Of a stretch of DNA of 64,000 nt, positions 10,937-20,813 are shown piece after piece (within the stretch, counting starts at the first letter, position 1; the number at the start of each line of letters is the position of its first letter). The DNA comes from Lolium rigidum (Eukaryota; Streptophyta; Magnoliopsida; Poales; Poaceae). Below the pieces are notes generated by a model, which worked only from the letters and a program-made list of their open reading frames with translations, was not told where the DNA came from and made no database searches. Position numbers and translations under genes: made by a program. The stretch is taken from positions 394,178,249 through 394,242,248 of the forward strand of contig NC_061510.1 of NCBI RefSeq assembly GCF_022539505.1, read 5' to 3'.

Positions 10937-10937
10937 A
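10894..10937 (+). mobile_element. 44-bp retroposon stub with poly(A) and its own TSD
   Basis: The insert reads TGGGCAAAGTTTTTGCCCTT, then GTTTC and about 13-14 A. It lies between ACATCTTGA (10885-10893) and ACATCCTGA (10938-10946), a target duplication with one mismatch. The 3' motif (GGCAAAG...TTTGCC...GTTTC-A) matches the end of the 1.47-kb retroposon at 5992-7462. With the stub removed, the Copia RT frame (YAQDVLAR) is restored. This looks like an extreme 5'-truncated copy. Confidence 0.7.
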
Positions 10938-11297
10938 ACATCCTGAGCATACTTTTCTTGTTGAATATCCCTTTGATCTCTATTTACATGGGCAACACAA
11001 TGCGGTGTTTAGCTTGTACAATACGATTACATGTAGAGTCCTGGACGTATACAACTAGGATAGCATTCTACTTCCAACAGGGTATACATGGAAGTCGTAT
11101 GAGGCAGCAATAGCACTGCACATGCATGCATCCAGGCAGGGCGTGGCGTTGCGATTGACAAGGAGCAGGAGGACGAACCCGAGGAAAACGATTGTTTCAG
11201 TGACCTGCATCCTGATGGGTAGGAGAGACATTAGCGTAGTTTGTGAATGCTTAGCGTGGTCTATTGCTGTACATTCGAGGTAAGTGCCTGGTACTGC

Positions 11298-11305
11298 TAT
11301 ATATA
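11298..11305 (-). promoter_or_regulatory. TATA box of secreted-peptide gene copy 2
   Basis: TATATATA lies 88 bp upstream of the ATG at 11210. The aligned site in copy 1 is destroyed. Confidence 0.4.
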
Positions 11306-11777
11306 CTCGCGATGTAAACAACCGGCGGTTTGTCGCACTGGTCAGCCCCGCCCTCCCTCGGCATGGCCCGGAACGTCAGTGGCGTTCCTTGCGGGACCTG
11401 TGCGATTCGGAAGCTTCCCTCGGACCAGTCACCGTTCACTGTTGCGCCGAACAGACCAGCCAGTGATCATGTAGGCAGCCAGTGATCATGTAGAACGCGT
11501 TTGGTAGGCTGCATGTCCCTTAGCTCGCATCGGCTCAGCTTTTTTCGGTTCGTTTGGTTCCTGGTCCACGCCACGTTGTTGCGGGAACCGGTTCTCAAAG
11601 CACCCTCGGGCAAGGCCCTGGAGGAACGCCCGGTTCGACCGTTTCTAGCGAGCCACCCCCGTTTCCGCAGAAGTGGAGAACGCGGTGTCCTCGCAGAGCC
11701 ACCGTGGGAGATGGCGGGCGGGACGGCGAAATCTCGGCGCCATGAATTCAGTCACCGCGCTTGAATTTTCGCCACCG

Positions 11778-11783
11778 TATATA
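11778..11783 (+). promoter_or_regulatory. TATA box of the MYB/SANT-like gene
   Basis: TATATA in the context CCACCGTATATAGGGGCGG, 71 bp upstream of the chosen ATG (11854). A C-rich leader follows. Confidence 0.55.
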
Positions 11784-11853
11784 GGGGCGGCTCTCTCACC
11801 GGCAAATCCAAATCCCCCATTTCGAGCTCATCCACCATCCCCAATCTAGCGAC

Positions 11854-12978
11854 ATGGCCGGCTCTACCTCACCCGCACGGTCGGCGAGGCTTGCGGCGGC
11901 GACGGTGGCTGTGGCGGCGGCTACTAGCCGCGGAGGATGGTCGTCTTCTTCGTGTGCGTCGATGATTTCGGTTGTGGTAAGCTTCTGCAAACCCTAGACT
12001 TAGATCTAGATCTTATGGGTACACAATCGGGGTCTGGACGAATCCATTGTAGGACATTCCTTCGTCGCCGGTGGAGGTTGTGGAGGTTTTCCAGGTTCCA
12101 TCTGACTCTACGACGGGGACGGTGGTGCTGCCTGCATCTTCCACAGGGACGGTGGTGCTTGCTGCATCTCCGTCATGGTCCCCTGCTTCTCCTACCTCGG
12201 TGCTGCGTGTGGCTCCTTTGACTATAAGGACGATCTTACCTACCTCGTTGTTCTTTCATGTGGTACTGGTAGTTCATAGATCTGCTACTGCTTAAGGATT
12301 TCCATGTGGTAGTTTATTGATCTGATAGTGCTTAAGGATTTCCATGTGGTAGTTCATTGATCTGATAGTGTTTGTCATGTAGGCTATCATACCTTTGGGC
12401 TCCCCTGATCTATTTACAGCAAGTGTGAATGCTCAGCCATCTCTGATAGCAAGCAAACCAGCCATGGTTTGGAAACCTGAGCTATCAGAGTTTGTGCTGA
12501 ACAGGTTGGTTCAGCTCGTCCGTAGCGGTAGCGGCGTCTGCTTCAACATGGGATTCAAGGAGCAGCAGATGAAGAAGGTAGCCGTGGATGTTCTTGCATT
12601 CACCGGCGTACATGTCATCACTCTTCAGCTATACAACCACATCAGAAACTGGAGGACGAAGTGGAGCGTCATCATGAAGATGAAATCCGATCGCATTCTC
12701 GACTGGAGTGAAGATGGTTGCTGCTTCTACGGCGGTGACGAAGGGGCGGCGGACGAGTACATCCTGGTACGAATCCTCATCGATCTGAAAGTATATACAT
12801 GTCAATGTCGTCCGCACTAACAGGTGTTCCTTGTCGATTGCAGCGGTACCCAAAGCACCGTCAGTACGTCGGCACCCCGATCACCAACTACGCTCAGATG
12901 AAGACAATCTTCACTCCCCGGTTCGTCTGCAAGACGCAGCTGTTCCAGCCTAACTTAGGAGAGGAGGAGCTAGCTTAG
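11854..12978 (+). CDS. MYB/SANT-like DNA-binding protein (Harbinger ORF1 type)
   Basis: Four exons: 11854-11976, 12053-12262, 12383-12766, 12844-12978. All introns are phase 0 with GT...AG ends, giving 283 residues. The N-terminal 110 residues are Ala/Ser/Thr/Val/Pro-rich and probably disordered. From about residue 140, VWKPELSEFVLNRLVQLV starts a trihelix/Myb_DNA-bind_3-type domain, continuing NHIRNWRTKWSVIMKMK, LDWSEDGCCFYGGDEGAADE and YPKHRQYVGTPITNYAQMKT, matching the family's 'VW..E....LL..L...', 'N.LK.WRK.Y' and 'HP.AR..RGKP...Y..L..IF' pattern. In PIF/Harbinger elements such proteins bind element DNA and help bring the transposase to the nucleus; plant host genes of the same fold also exist. 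No frameshift or stop is seen. The weakest parts of the model are exon 1 and the exon 2 donor, where tandem repeats offer alternative donors. Confidence 0.72.
12255..12376 (+). repeat. three ~40-bp tandem repeats in intron 2, each with a splice-donor-like core
   Basis: The units begin near 12255, 12299 and 12339 and share TTTCCATGTGGTAGTT and GATCTGATAGTGCTTAAGGA. Each contains CATGTG followed by GTA, the sequence used as the exon 2 donor in the first unit (12263). Confidence 0.85.
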
Positions 12979-13077
12979 GACCTGGCTCCGCAACCAGTTT
13001 CCTGCTTAGTGCGCATGCTACCTTCTCATGATCCACTGATTTTGGGGGGTGATCTTGTATCCCTCCATTAGCTAGGA

Positions 13078-14491
13078 CTAGGACAATGCCCGTGCTTCGC
13101 AACGGATACCTTATGCTAGGATACACCACGGGCGAGGTTACATTATCAGTCGGCATGGCAACGGACACCATGCAGGAAACAACTTCCTTGCATGTTATGG
13201 CTCCCCATATCAGTCGGCATGGCAACGGCGCCAGCAACACCCCGTGTGGTGTTCGTGGGCGCGTCTACCAGCTGCTCCTTGGAGGGGGTATTCATGGCGG
13301 CATCCGACATTCTATTCTCTATCTCTTGTATCGGGCCGTCGGACATGAGCTCCGCCTTTTTTATTCTTTTTTGCCGAACAACCCCCATCTTGTTGATTCA
13401 AGATATTCCCCATAGGCAACCATATAATGGTGGGTCTGCTTGGTGATTACCACCCTTGCTTGCTGATACTCCAAGCTATTTGCAAACGTATATAAACCGG
13501 TAGGGAACGGTGCAAGGGAGCAGGGTGGGACTAAACGTTTGTACGTATCAGGTTGTGGCCTGGTTTCATGTTCGTAGCCAGGGCGACCGGACGCTGTGAA
13601 ACTAAAACTTTTGTTACGTTGCCTTGTTGGGCTTGGGCCACGTGTGTTAGACCAGCAATAAGACAGACCAAAGTGCCCAGCAGCCACCAGGTAGGCCAAG
13701 GCCCAACCGTGGCTGACCCTCTCATGTTCTTGCACGCACGAGACACTCGCCCTAGCAATGCCTCGTGGTCCTTCAGACGCGCCGCCAGGCACGCAAACAG
13801 CGCAGCGAGGCTGCTGCCTCTCTTTCCCTCACCCCTTCTCTCTCCCTTCTGTCCAGCCTCGTGAGCGCGCACCGCCTAGCGGTCGCCAACCTCTAGTCGC
13901 CTCAGCACGTCGCCGGCTGCCTCCATTTTCCGTCTCTCGCGCCCTCGCAGCTCTTCCTCGTGAGCAGTCTCTCCCCAACACGAGCGCCTCATCTCTCTGC
14001 TTCCATTCCGAGCGCCTCCATGTCCTCCTTGGTCGATCCCCTCGCCGCACTTCTCCTCCTTCCGGCCGCCCGACGCAGTCCCGCCTGCTCCTTCTCTTCA
14101 TTGTTCCCAGAGGTCGACGCCCCCCGGCTCCTCTTCTCGCGTGCGTGGCGAGCAGGAACGGGCGGCAGATTTCGGTGGCAGGGCACACGCTGCGCTTCTC
14201 CTCCTTCCAGCCCTCCGGCGCCTCTTCTCCGCGCGTGCGAGCAGGAACGGGCAGATTCCGGTGGCAACGCGCGTCTCGGGTGGCGTGGGACGGGGGCGGG
14301 GAGGAAGGTCCAAAAATTAAGACAAAAACGGTATAAACTTAACCGGTACTGTGGCAAATGTGAAGTATTATGCGATTTGGTGGGAGGGTAAAACGGTCCA
14401 ACGAAAAGTTAGACGAAAATTTTGGCAGAAACCTTAGCTCCTTTATTAGTATTTTGGCAGAAACCTTAGCTCCTTTATTAGTAGATATAGA
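13078..14491 (-). mobile_element. non-autonomous Helitron, nested in the Harbinger-like element
   Basis: On the minus strand the 5' end reads TCTATATCTACTAATAAAGG and the 3' end CCGTTGCGAAGCACGGGCAT then TGTCCTAG. These match the published maize Helitron consensus termini (TCTMTAYTAMYHNW, and YCGTNRYAAHGCACGKRYAHNNNNCTAG) with one mismatch at the 3' end. The subterminal hairpin CCGTTGC...GCACGG is present, and T follows CTAG as expected. The exact 5' base is 14491, or 14485 if the flanking A rule is applied. No Rep/helicase is encoded. The interior (about 13740-14330) is GC-rich, leader-like sequence, possibly a captured gene 5' end that I cannot identify. Confidence 0.78.
14419..14482 (+). 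repeat. 32-bp tandem duplication at the Helitron 5' end
   Basis: ATTTTGGCAGAAACCTTAGC plus TCCTTTATTAGT occurs twice with period 32 (14419 and 14451). It duplicates the Helitron's terminal region. Confidence 0.85.
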
Positions 14492-15089
14492 CTTGCTACA
14501 ACCTGATCCCCGGTTTATAATGATGAATTTGTTCGAGGTGGTATATATTAACCCCTCGTGACGAATCTGTGATGCATCACGAAGTACTTGCTTCGTTAGT
14601 GATGCATCACCCACTAAGTACTAGTTTCTGTGTAGTACTAGCATCTTTTCTGATAAATTGAATCTGATGTGTGTTGTTATTCAGTACTGGGTAACCTCAC
14701 CACTCAAAGTGAAGGGGTTACCACATCACTGAGCTATGTGCAACCAAATAGGCTGTGGGATGCATGACCTGGGAAGCATTGGCTGGAAACGGGCAACCAA
14801 ACGATGGGGTCTGGGTTCCTTCTCCGGCGCGCAAAAGGTCGCACCAGCTACCAAACGACCCGCCAAAAGTGACCCATGGCCCATTCGTAACGCGCAATGC
14901 CCCCCATCTCCCTGGCGAGGCATGCAGGTTTTCGGTCCAGGCAACCAAAAGCGCCCGTAATAGCTGTAGGCAGTCTTAGGTTGGTCTTGGTGAGAGCAAG
15001 ATCACAATATTTTTCTTGTAAAATTATTTATACCCAATCTTAATGAAAAGGACACGCAAGTTTTGTGTGTGTTCTGGACAAAAAAAAGC

Positions 15090-15180
15090 TTTTGTTTCCT
15101 GTGTAATTCGTTGGTTTCGATCCAAACAGAAAACGTGCTTCCATGAGAATTGGATAGAGATTGATTCGCTTTAGAGAAGT
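15090..15180 (+). repeat. third copy of the R1 flank
   Basis: TTGGTTTCGATCCAAACAG, GTGCTTCCATGAGAATTGG and AGAGATTGATTCGCTTTAG align with 5905-5972, which lies just left of the retroposon target site. Confidence 0.75.
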
Positions 15181-15720
15181 GGTTTGAAAAAATTGGGCGC
15201 CCCCAAAGATTTTTTTTTTTCTTTTTGCTTGACTTTCTCTTCAAAATAGAATTTGGACGACTGCCCGGCTTGAGAAACAAGGATGGTTAAATTGCTGCCT
15301 TTACCCTCTTTGCCCAATGCCGGTACACCATTAGAGTTGGTGTACTACCTCCTCGCACATTGCCACTACACCATTAGAGTTTGGGGCTTTTTGAAACAGT
15401 AGCTTGGCCTCTACATCATTGATTTCCAATGGCCAACAAAATCACTCAAGGTGTGGTGGAGGTGGCTCAGCATGACTGGTTCCACAACTCCAAACGGCAA
15501 GGCCATTGCATCCCTTACCCTTCTCACATCTTGGGAGATTTGGAATGAGCCGAACGAGTGATAATTCCAAAGCAAGCAAGCGTCATCTATGGTCATATTC
15601 GACAAGATTAAGAAGGAAGTGAAACTTTGGGTATCCGCGGGAACAAGGCGTTTGAGTGAATTAAGCCAAAAGAGTAGTATGGTTCTAAACTAACTTTTAA
15701 GTTCTTGTCAAGCTCCTTAA
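15177..15720 (+). pseudogene. LINE C-terminal remnant
   Basis: The start (GTGGTTTGAAAAAATTGGGC, FFAW-type motif) matches the LINE at 8696-8760. It is followed by broken pieces resembling the plant LINE tail: a Cys-containing motif near 15275-15310, 'KALASLTLLTSWEIWNERN'-like sequence near 15495-15560, and 'IFDKIKKEVKLWVSAGTRRL'-like sequence near 15595-15650. The reading frame is interrupted repeatedly. A poorly conserved A-rich end lies near 15745. Confidence 0.65.
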
Positions 15721-15759
15721 TTAGGAAAAACTTTTCCCTCCATTTTAAAAAAAAGTTCG

Positions 15760-16378
15760 ACTATAGTATGAGAGTGCTTGATGGAGATTAGCAGTTTCTT
15801 CAGAAGAATTTGCTTCCATATAACGTGTGGGACACTGGGTCTATCAAAACTTCAAAGAGATCCTGGCGTCAAGGACTACCACTGGCAAGATCGGAGCAGC
15901 TGACACAAGGAGCGAGAGGACGGCATCGATAAGGAACAACAGGGCTGGAGCGACCATGATCTCGCCAGGTCGATGACGTGGCACAGAAGAGCAGAGCAAT
16001 GCTGTTGTCGTCAGTTTGGCCCGTTACATTAATTTTCACCGTTCCTAAGAGGCCAAGTAATCTTGTCGTCAGTAGAGCAACAACAGTGAGACGAGAAGAC
16101 GCCATCTGTTTCCCACGCGAGCTAACTCGTCCAAAATGCATATATAGACACTACCATGAAACTTGGCCGCGGTGGTCCGAGTTTATTTACAGGAGAGGGC
16201 TGTGTGGTGTGCGATAATCTGGAACTTCATGTTCTACTGGGGCAGCTCAACAGTGCACTGCGAGTCTGCGCCAACGACCAAAGTCAGCTCCAGTTTGAAT
16301 CTCATCTTCCCTTGGTGATCGACTTCACATCAGGATTCCACTGTCTACAAGTCTAATCTTACCAAGAAGCTACAGTAC
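15760..16378. other. spacer and probable 3' flank of the folate transporter gene
   Basis: No convincing gene. A minus-strand frame of 90 codons (15869-16141) has a TATATAT run just upstream and a hydrophobic N-terminus, but no recognisable family. It lies where the 3' UTR of the minus-strand transporter would be. Confidence 0.3.
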
Positions 16379-19300
16379 TCAATCGCCTTGTGTTTTCCCA
16401 TCATTTGCAACCGGTGATTCATCTGGAAGGAGGCCCAGGAGAGGCAGAGGTAGTAGGGAACTAAGGTTACATACGGCAATAAGCAGAGCCAGATTTTCAA
16501 AGTTGTCCTTGGTGACTCCCAGAAACTGAGTCAGGCCCGCGCCCACTAGACCACCGGCGACACTTCCCGCGTTGGAAATAGACATCAGAGTTGCGAACAG
16601 TGTTGCTTCCACTCCCAGAGGGCACAATTTCGCGGCCAGCACTAATACGGGCATGAAGGAAGCCTACAGAACAAACATCATAAGTGTTTATGTCAAAAGA
16701 TGAAATACTGAACGTGAAAAGGAGCGCAAACAGCACGGTCCAAGACTAGTTACTGCAATGGTGTTTCATACCTGACTAAGGACTGTGAGAATCAAGGAAT
16801 CCCCTATGGAGAACCATTCATCGCTTATCCCAAGCTTCCTGTTAAGCCCAGTGACAAGAAGAACCTGGAAAGGCACAACTCACGACTAAGCATGTCTGAC
16901 AACAAAGATTATAGCAGCAGTAACAGAATAAGGAAGCCCAGAAGAGGACCTGTGTCATTCCAAGGGCAGAACCTAAAATCGTTGTCACCAAAAAGATTTT
17001 TCTCAGTGGAACTGCTTTCAAGAATGAATTATATATTCCGACACCCAGTAACGATGCAACTGATGTAACTAGTGTGACACGCCCCAGAAACTCCGGTGTG
17101 AATCCAATCTTATTTGTGCTGAAATTCATCAGAAGTTAACATATAAGAAACAAGCATTATAAAGGGGCTAAGTACACAAAATTATAATGTGCGCTTGTAC
17201 AAGTAAATAGGCATTTACAGTTTTGTCTTAAAAGTTTTACACCACTTGATCATCTAAGTATATGGAAATGATGCAACGTATTCAGCGAACAAAAGACAAC
17301 TTTAATCTCATTATTCATTTCATACTAAACTAAGTATGAATTCTACTTCAGAGAAAAGCATACAAAAAGTTCATTACTTCGATAGGTCATAATCAATATT
17401 TTTTCGATAAAGAGGTCATAATCAATTTACCACATGGAAATTGATTCGACCACTAATCTACACCTCATGGATATCCAATTGACTACTAATGGTGAAACAA
17501 GGAATGCATTATATAACTCCAGCACTGTTGAGTCTTGACTACTAAGTTGTAGTATTGCATGCAATATCTTCAATTCAAATTGAGAATGCAGGATAAGCAA
17601 AAGGTACATGCAACATGAAGCGACCAGCTATAATATAAATATTACTTTAGTATCTTGGAAACTTTATGTTTTCATTAGGAATCCGAAATTGTGCTTATTG
17701 AATATAAAAGAAAATATCTAATACAACAATCTAAAGCAAGCAAGATGATCAAATCTCGAGTCCGTGGAACATACACAAAGTAAAACATGGCAGAATCTGA
17801 CTGAGGTGTTGCTTGCCAAAGGAATATGAACAAGGTGGGCAAGAAAATGTTCGGTTGCTTTACTGCAGTCCAAATCTGCATGATCTGCTGCCTAGATCTT
17901 TCAATTAATCCTGAACCTGAAAATGAGATGGAACGCTTGCTTGAAGGCAAACGATGCTCATTTACAAGAACTGCAACAGCAGACGTCATCAAGGGTAAAA
18001 ATGCCGTCACACCAAATACAAATCTGCATTTAGGGAAACGCATGATCAGTGACCTGTAATATGCAGGGTTTGCATCAGCTTTTACTATGTTCCTTTGCTA
18101 AGGAGCAAACCTTACACCATAAGTATCCACTAGTGAACCACTGAAGTATGCACTCACAACTCCTCCAAAGGCTGAGGATCCCCAGCATAGTGATTGGAGG
18201 GATCCAGATGTACTCTGTGACTCACCTCGAGCTCTCTCAACAACCATGGAATCAACCACCTGCATTCAGTTACTCACAAAGCGAACTATAAGTACTAACA
18301 CTAGACATGGATCAAACACAAAGACGAGTGCATTAGGTACAGGTGGACTGTTTTTTAGACATATATTTCAGATGCTGTTTTTTGTCTTTTTGGCAAGTGA
18401 TGCCCATACTGAGTTTAGTTCTTTAAACAAAATGAAACAATTATCTACATTGAGTTCTATAATTTAAAAATCAGTTCAGCAACTATTTAAAGCATCAAGA
18501 ATTACTTAATAATATCCTATTGGGTTGTGTGTCATGATAGCATGCACATGTGATATATTTTCTAAACCCTGCTCCAGGGAATGGGCAAAACTGAATGAAA
18601 AATGCTAGCAACTGTAGCCCAAGGTTTGGTAAACTAGAAATGCTTAGATATAAAGATACATTATTACTAACGGAAATCATGACTTAGTTTCATTTGGAAC
18701 AGCAAAACCACTGGATCAGACTATCTTGTGCTATTGTACCCATAAAAGACTATCAACTTTCTTAATGTCAAGGATTATACAAACTAAATAACTAACTACT
18801 GCAACCAAATCATTCATGATCAACTTCAAAGGAATAATTAAAAAATGTGAACATACTTTTTCTGCTCACTTACAACGTCAGAGAAGGCAACTGCAAGAGA
18901 TCCAAGAATAATAGAGAGCGCTGCACTATACTTATCATCCACAATGGTTGCCATAAAACTCCATGAAATGGCTCCAAGGATTCCAGATAGAATGAGGTAC
19001 GACCTTCTACGATATCCAAATAGAGGGACGGAATCACTGCATGGCAAATCAAAACAACATAGGTTTTAAGTACAAATACAACATAACAGAGCAGCAGGAA
19101 TGATATTTGGTATCGGTGAGACCTGATAAAACCATAAAGAGGCTTGATCAACCATGGCAAGGCTGAGAAACCAGTTATAACTGCAGTCTAGACAAGAGGA
19201 ACAAACTTAATCTCGGTGCCAATAGGTATTGCCAAAGGCTTAAAACGTTAGCAGAAAAAAAAAGGCTTCTAACAGAGTAATTCACTGGATGCAGTCATAC

Positions 19301-20563
19301 TGAAGCTCAACTGAATAAGACCATGCATTGTTCAAAAAAAGAATAACATCATGCATGTCCAGAGACTTGAGAAAAATTTACAACTACAGAAAGAAAACAA
19401 AGATGATGACCGCCACATACCTCTGCTGGATCAAGCTGGAGATCATCTTTTAAGTAAAAGCTGACAGCAAGTCTGGAAAGACCTAACACTCCTTGCACAA
19501 AATAAACAGTGGCAACAGCCACGTTATCAGGGGACAAATCCACCCCGAACGCTTTGGAGTAACCTGGCTTGGACGTGCTACTGGAGGAACCATCTGCGCT
19601 GAATTGATTCTTTTGCCATCTCCCGAACTCCCCATTCCTACTGTCCCCTTCAGTCGAAGTAGCATGATCGCCTGGCGCCGCGCTTCCTACAGTAGCGCAA
19701 CATGGTAGGAATGATCATGCATCTTACAACAGTCTCGAGAAATAGGTATTGCAAGTATCTTTTCCTATTTAGTAACCAAAGCTCTAGCTCCAATGATAAA
19801 TTACATAACACGTCAGTTAGAATAGATTTCGAGAGAACATGACATGCTAACATGTTATAATCATCATTACGGCGTGTCACACGCGAAGAAACATGGCAAC
19901 AATCCTTCCAACAGGTGTACGCTATAGCTGTAAAAACCATCAACAATCCCCTACCGTTTCATTGATCGATGCGATACACCCAGATGGAAAACTGTAATAA
20001 TATGATTTCACACGGAAGCAAAAGGTTGCCCCTGCATAGTAGTAGCATGGAAGGAAAGCAGGGGGGATCTATTCATAATTCGCAAACATTCAGGCAGGCA
20101 GGCAGGCATTCAGCAAGCTAATCAGTCGAAAACCATGGTCGTGGCACTCCGGTATTGGCTTTCGAATGGTTTTTCTCTACCAACTTACTGCAATACAACG
20201 GAATTTCCTCACCCACACAAACACCCGCGAAATGTCCAAGAGATTACGTCAGCCGTCAGATAAGCAAGCTCGCGCGACTGGCTCACCGGTTTGGCCGTCC
20301 GCGGAGGAGGCGGTGCCGTCGAGTTGGAGGGGGCGGAGAGCGTCGGTAGAGGAGGCGCCCCCCTCTTCGCACAATCCGCGGTCGCCGGAGCTGCTGCTGG
20401 TGGAGGTTTTCTCCGGCGAGCGGGCGCAGCGGCAGCAAGGTTCCGGCGGGCGGCGACGACGGAGGGCGTGGTGCGCGGCAACTGGGTAGGAGGTGGAGGC
20501 GGCGGCCGCGGCGCGGTTGTGTAGCGGCGGAGACGGCGGGGAGAGCAGGAAGCTGAAGGCCAT
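16379..20563 (-). CDS. FBT1: folate-biopterin transporter 1-like, plastid (MFS, BT1 family)
   Basis: Nine exons on the minus strand: 20563-20287, 19686-19421, 19187-19123, 19036-18874, 18259-18111, 18023-17775, 17118-16950, 16864-16772, 16663-16379. The 1716 nt keep frame through every join, giving 571 residues, close to the roughly 560 I recall for Arabidopsis At2g32040. Exon 1 encodes a Ser/Ala/Arg-rich plastid transit-type N-terminus ([20 protein letters not shown]). From residue 142 the conserved MFS core follows: [116 protein letters not shown]. Family members move folates and pterins across the chloroplast envelope; about 12 membrane helices are expected. Splice sites are GT-AG; the exon 7 donor (CAG/GTCCTC) is weak. 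I see no break. Confidence 0.93.
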
Positions 20564-20813
20564 CTGCAAGCGCGCGGCGGTGTCTCCTCTGTCTCCTCCG
20601 GTTTCCACCGCGCCACAAGGCCAAAGCTCACAAGTCACACCTTCTATCTCTCGGAGCAAAACGGTTCGGGCCCGTGGGCTTGGCCTGATCACAGCCCGTC
20701 TAACATTTTCCACTGGGCCAGATCGAATTGCAAAAGGCATTACTACCATAAAAAAATATGAAAATAATCGATAATCCCTTTGCGAAAATACAAAAAAAAA
20801 CCATTTGCGAACC

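Larger units (their letters stand above)
10013..11079 (-). mobile_element. internally deleted Copia retrotransposon, 5-bp TSD GGGTA
   Basis: On the minus strand the element begins TGTTGGAAG (11079) and ends TTTGTTTCACA (10013). GGGTA flanks it at 10008-10012 and 11080-11084, and the R1 copy shows the unoccupied site (GGTTGGATATACATGG). LTR sequence lies at both ends, separated by a purine tract (GGGGGGGAAG, about 10170-10179) and the C-terminal part of pol. The 5' LTR joins straight into the reverse transcriptase region, so gag, protease and integrase have been lost by internal deletion. A 44-bp retroposon stub sits inside it. Confidence 0.88.
9875..11210 (-). pseudogene. small secreted-peptide gene, copy 2 (split by a Copia insertion)
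   Basis: The ATG at 11210 opens a signal-peptide-like N-terminus (MQVTETIVFLGFVLLLLVN), then NATPCLDACMCSAIAASYDF, reaching the insertion at 11079. The frame resumes at 10012 (PTGTPNLVFWYTPISHTK) and stops at 9875-9877. Without the insert it would be an unbroken frame of about 87 codons, so the gene was intact at this point until the transposon landed. A TATATATA box lies 88 bp upstream (11298-11305). Predicted product: a small, cysteine-containing secreted peptide. Family and role are unknown to me. Confidence 0.55.
9111..11474 (+). repeat. duplicated segment, copy R2 (interrupted by a Copia insertion)
   Basis: Same order as R1: TTGCTTTTATTAATG, LINE tail, A-rich end, spacer, minus-strand peptide gene, GC-rich upstream region. 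R2 is longer only because a 1.07-kb minus-strand Copia derivative sits at 10013-11079. The right end also carries a 19-bp local duplication (CAGCCAGTGATCATGTAG twice near 11457-11493). Confidence 0.85.
11493..14956 (+). mobile_element. Harbinger-like DNA transposon carrying a MYB/SANT-like gene
   Basis: The left end GAACGCGTTTGGTAGGCTGC and the inverted right end GGGCGCTTTTGGTTGCCTGG form imperfect terminal inverted repeats. GTA flanks both sides (11490-11492 and 14957-14959), a 3-bp duplication as PIF/Harbinger makes, although TTA/TAA is the usual target. The motif CGTTTGGT recurs inside both ends (11498, 11541; inverted near 14799 and 14852). The element holds one intact MYB/SANT-like gene, the typical first gene of PIF/Harbinger, but no readable DDE transposase. 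Much of the right half is a nested Helitron. It is probably non-autonomous. Confidence 0.6.

Noticed and set aside
5908..15125. GGTTTCGATCC at 5908 and 15115 resembling a tRNA or SINE box B
   Set aside because: The match to GGTTCRANNCC is off by an inserted base and no box A or tRNA fold is found upstream; both sites belong to a duplicated flank.
15869..16141. 90-codon minus-strand frame with upstream TATATAT
   Set aside because: It lies in the probable 3' region of the transporter gene, has no homologue I recognise, and its hydrophobic stretch is short.
20155..20774. Plus-strand and alternate minus-strand frames over exon 1 of the folate transporter
   Set aside because: Only the frame starting at 20563 on the minus strand joins in phase to exon 2 and gives the conserved protein.
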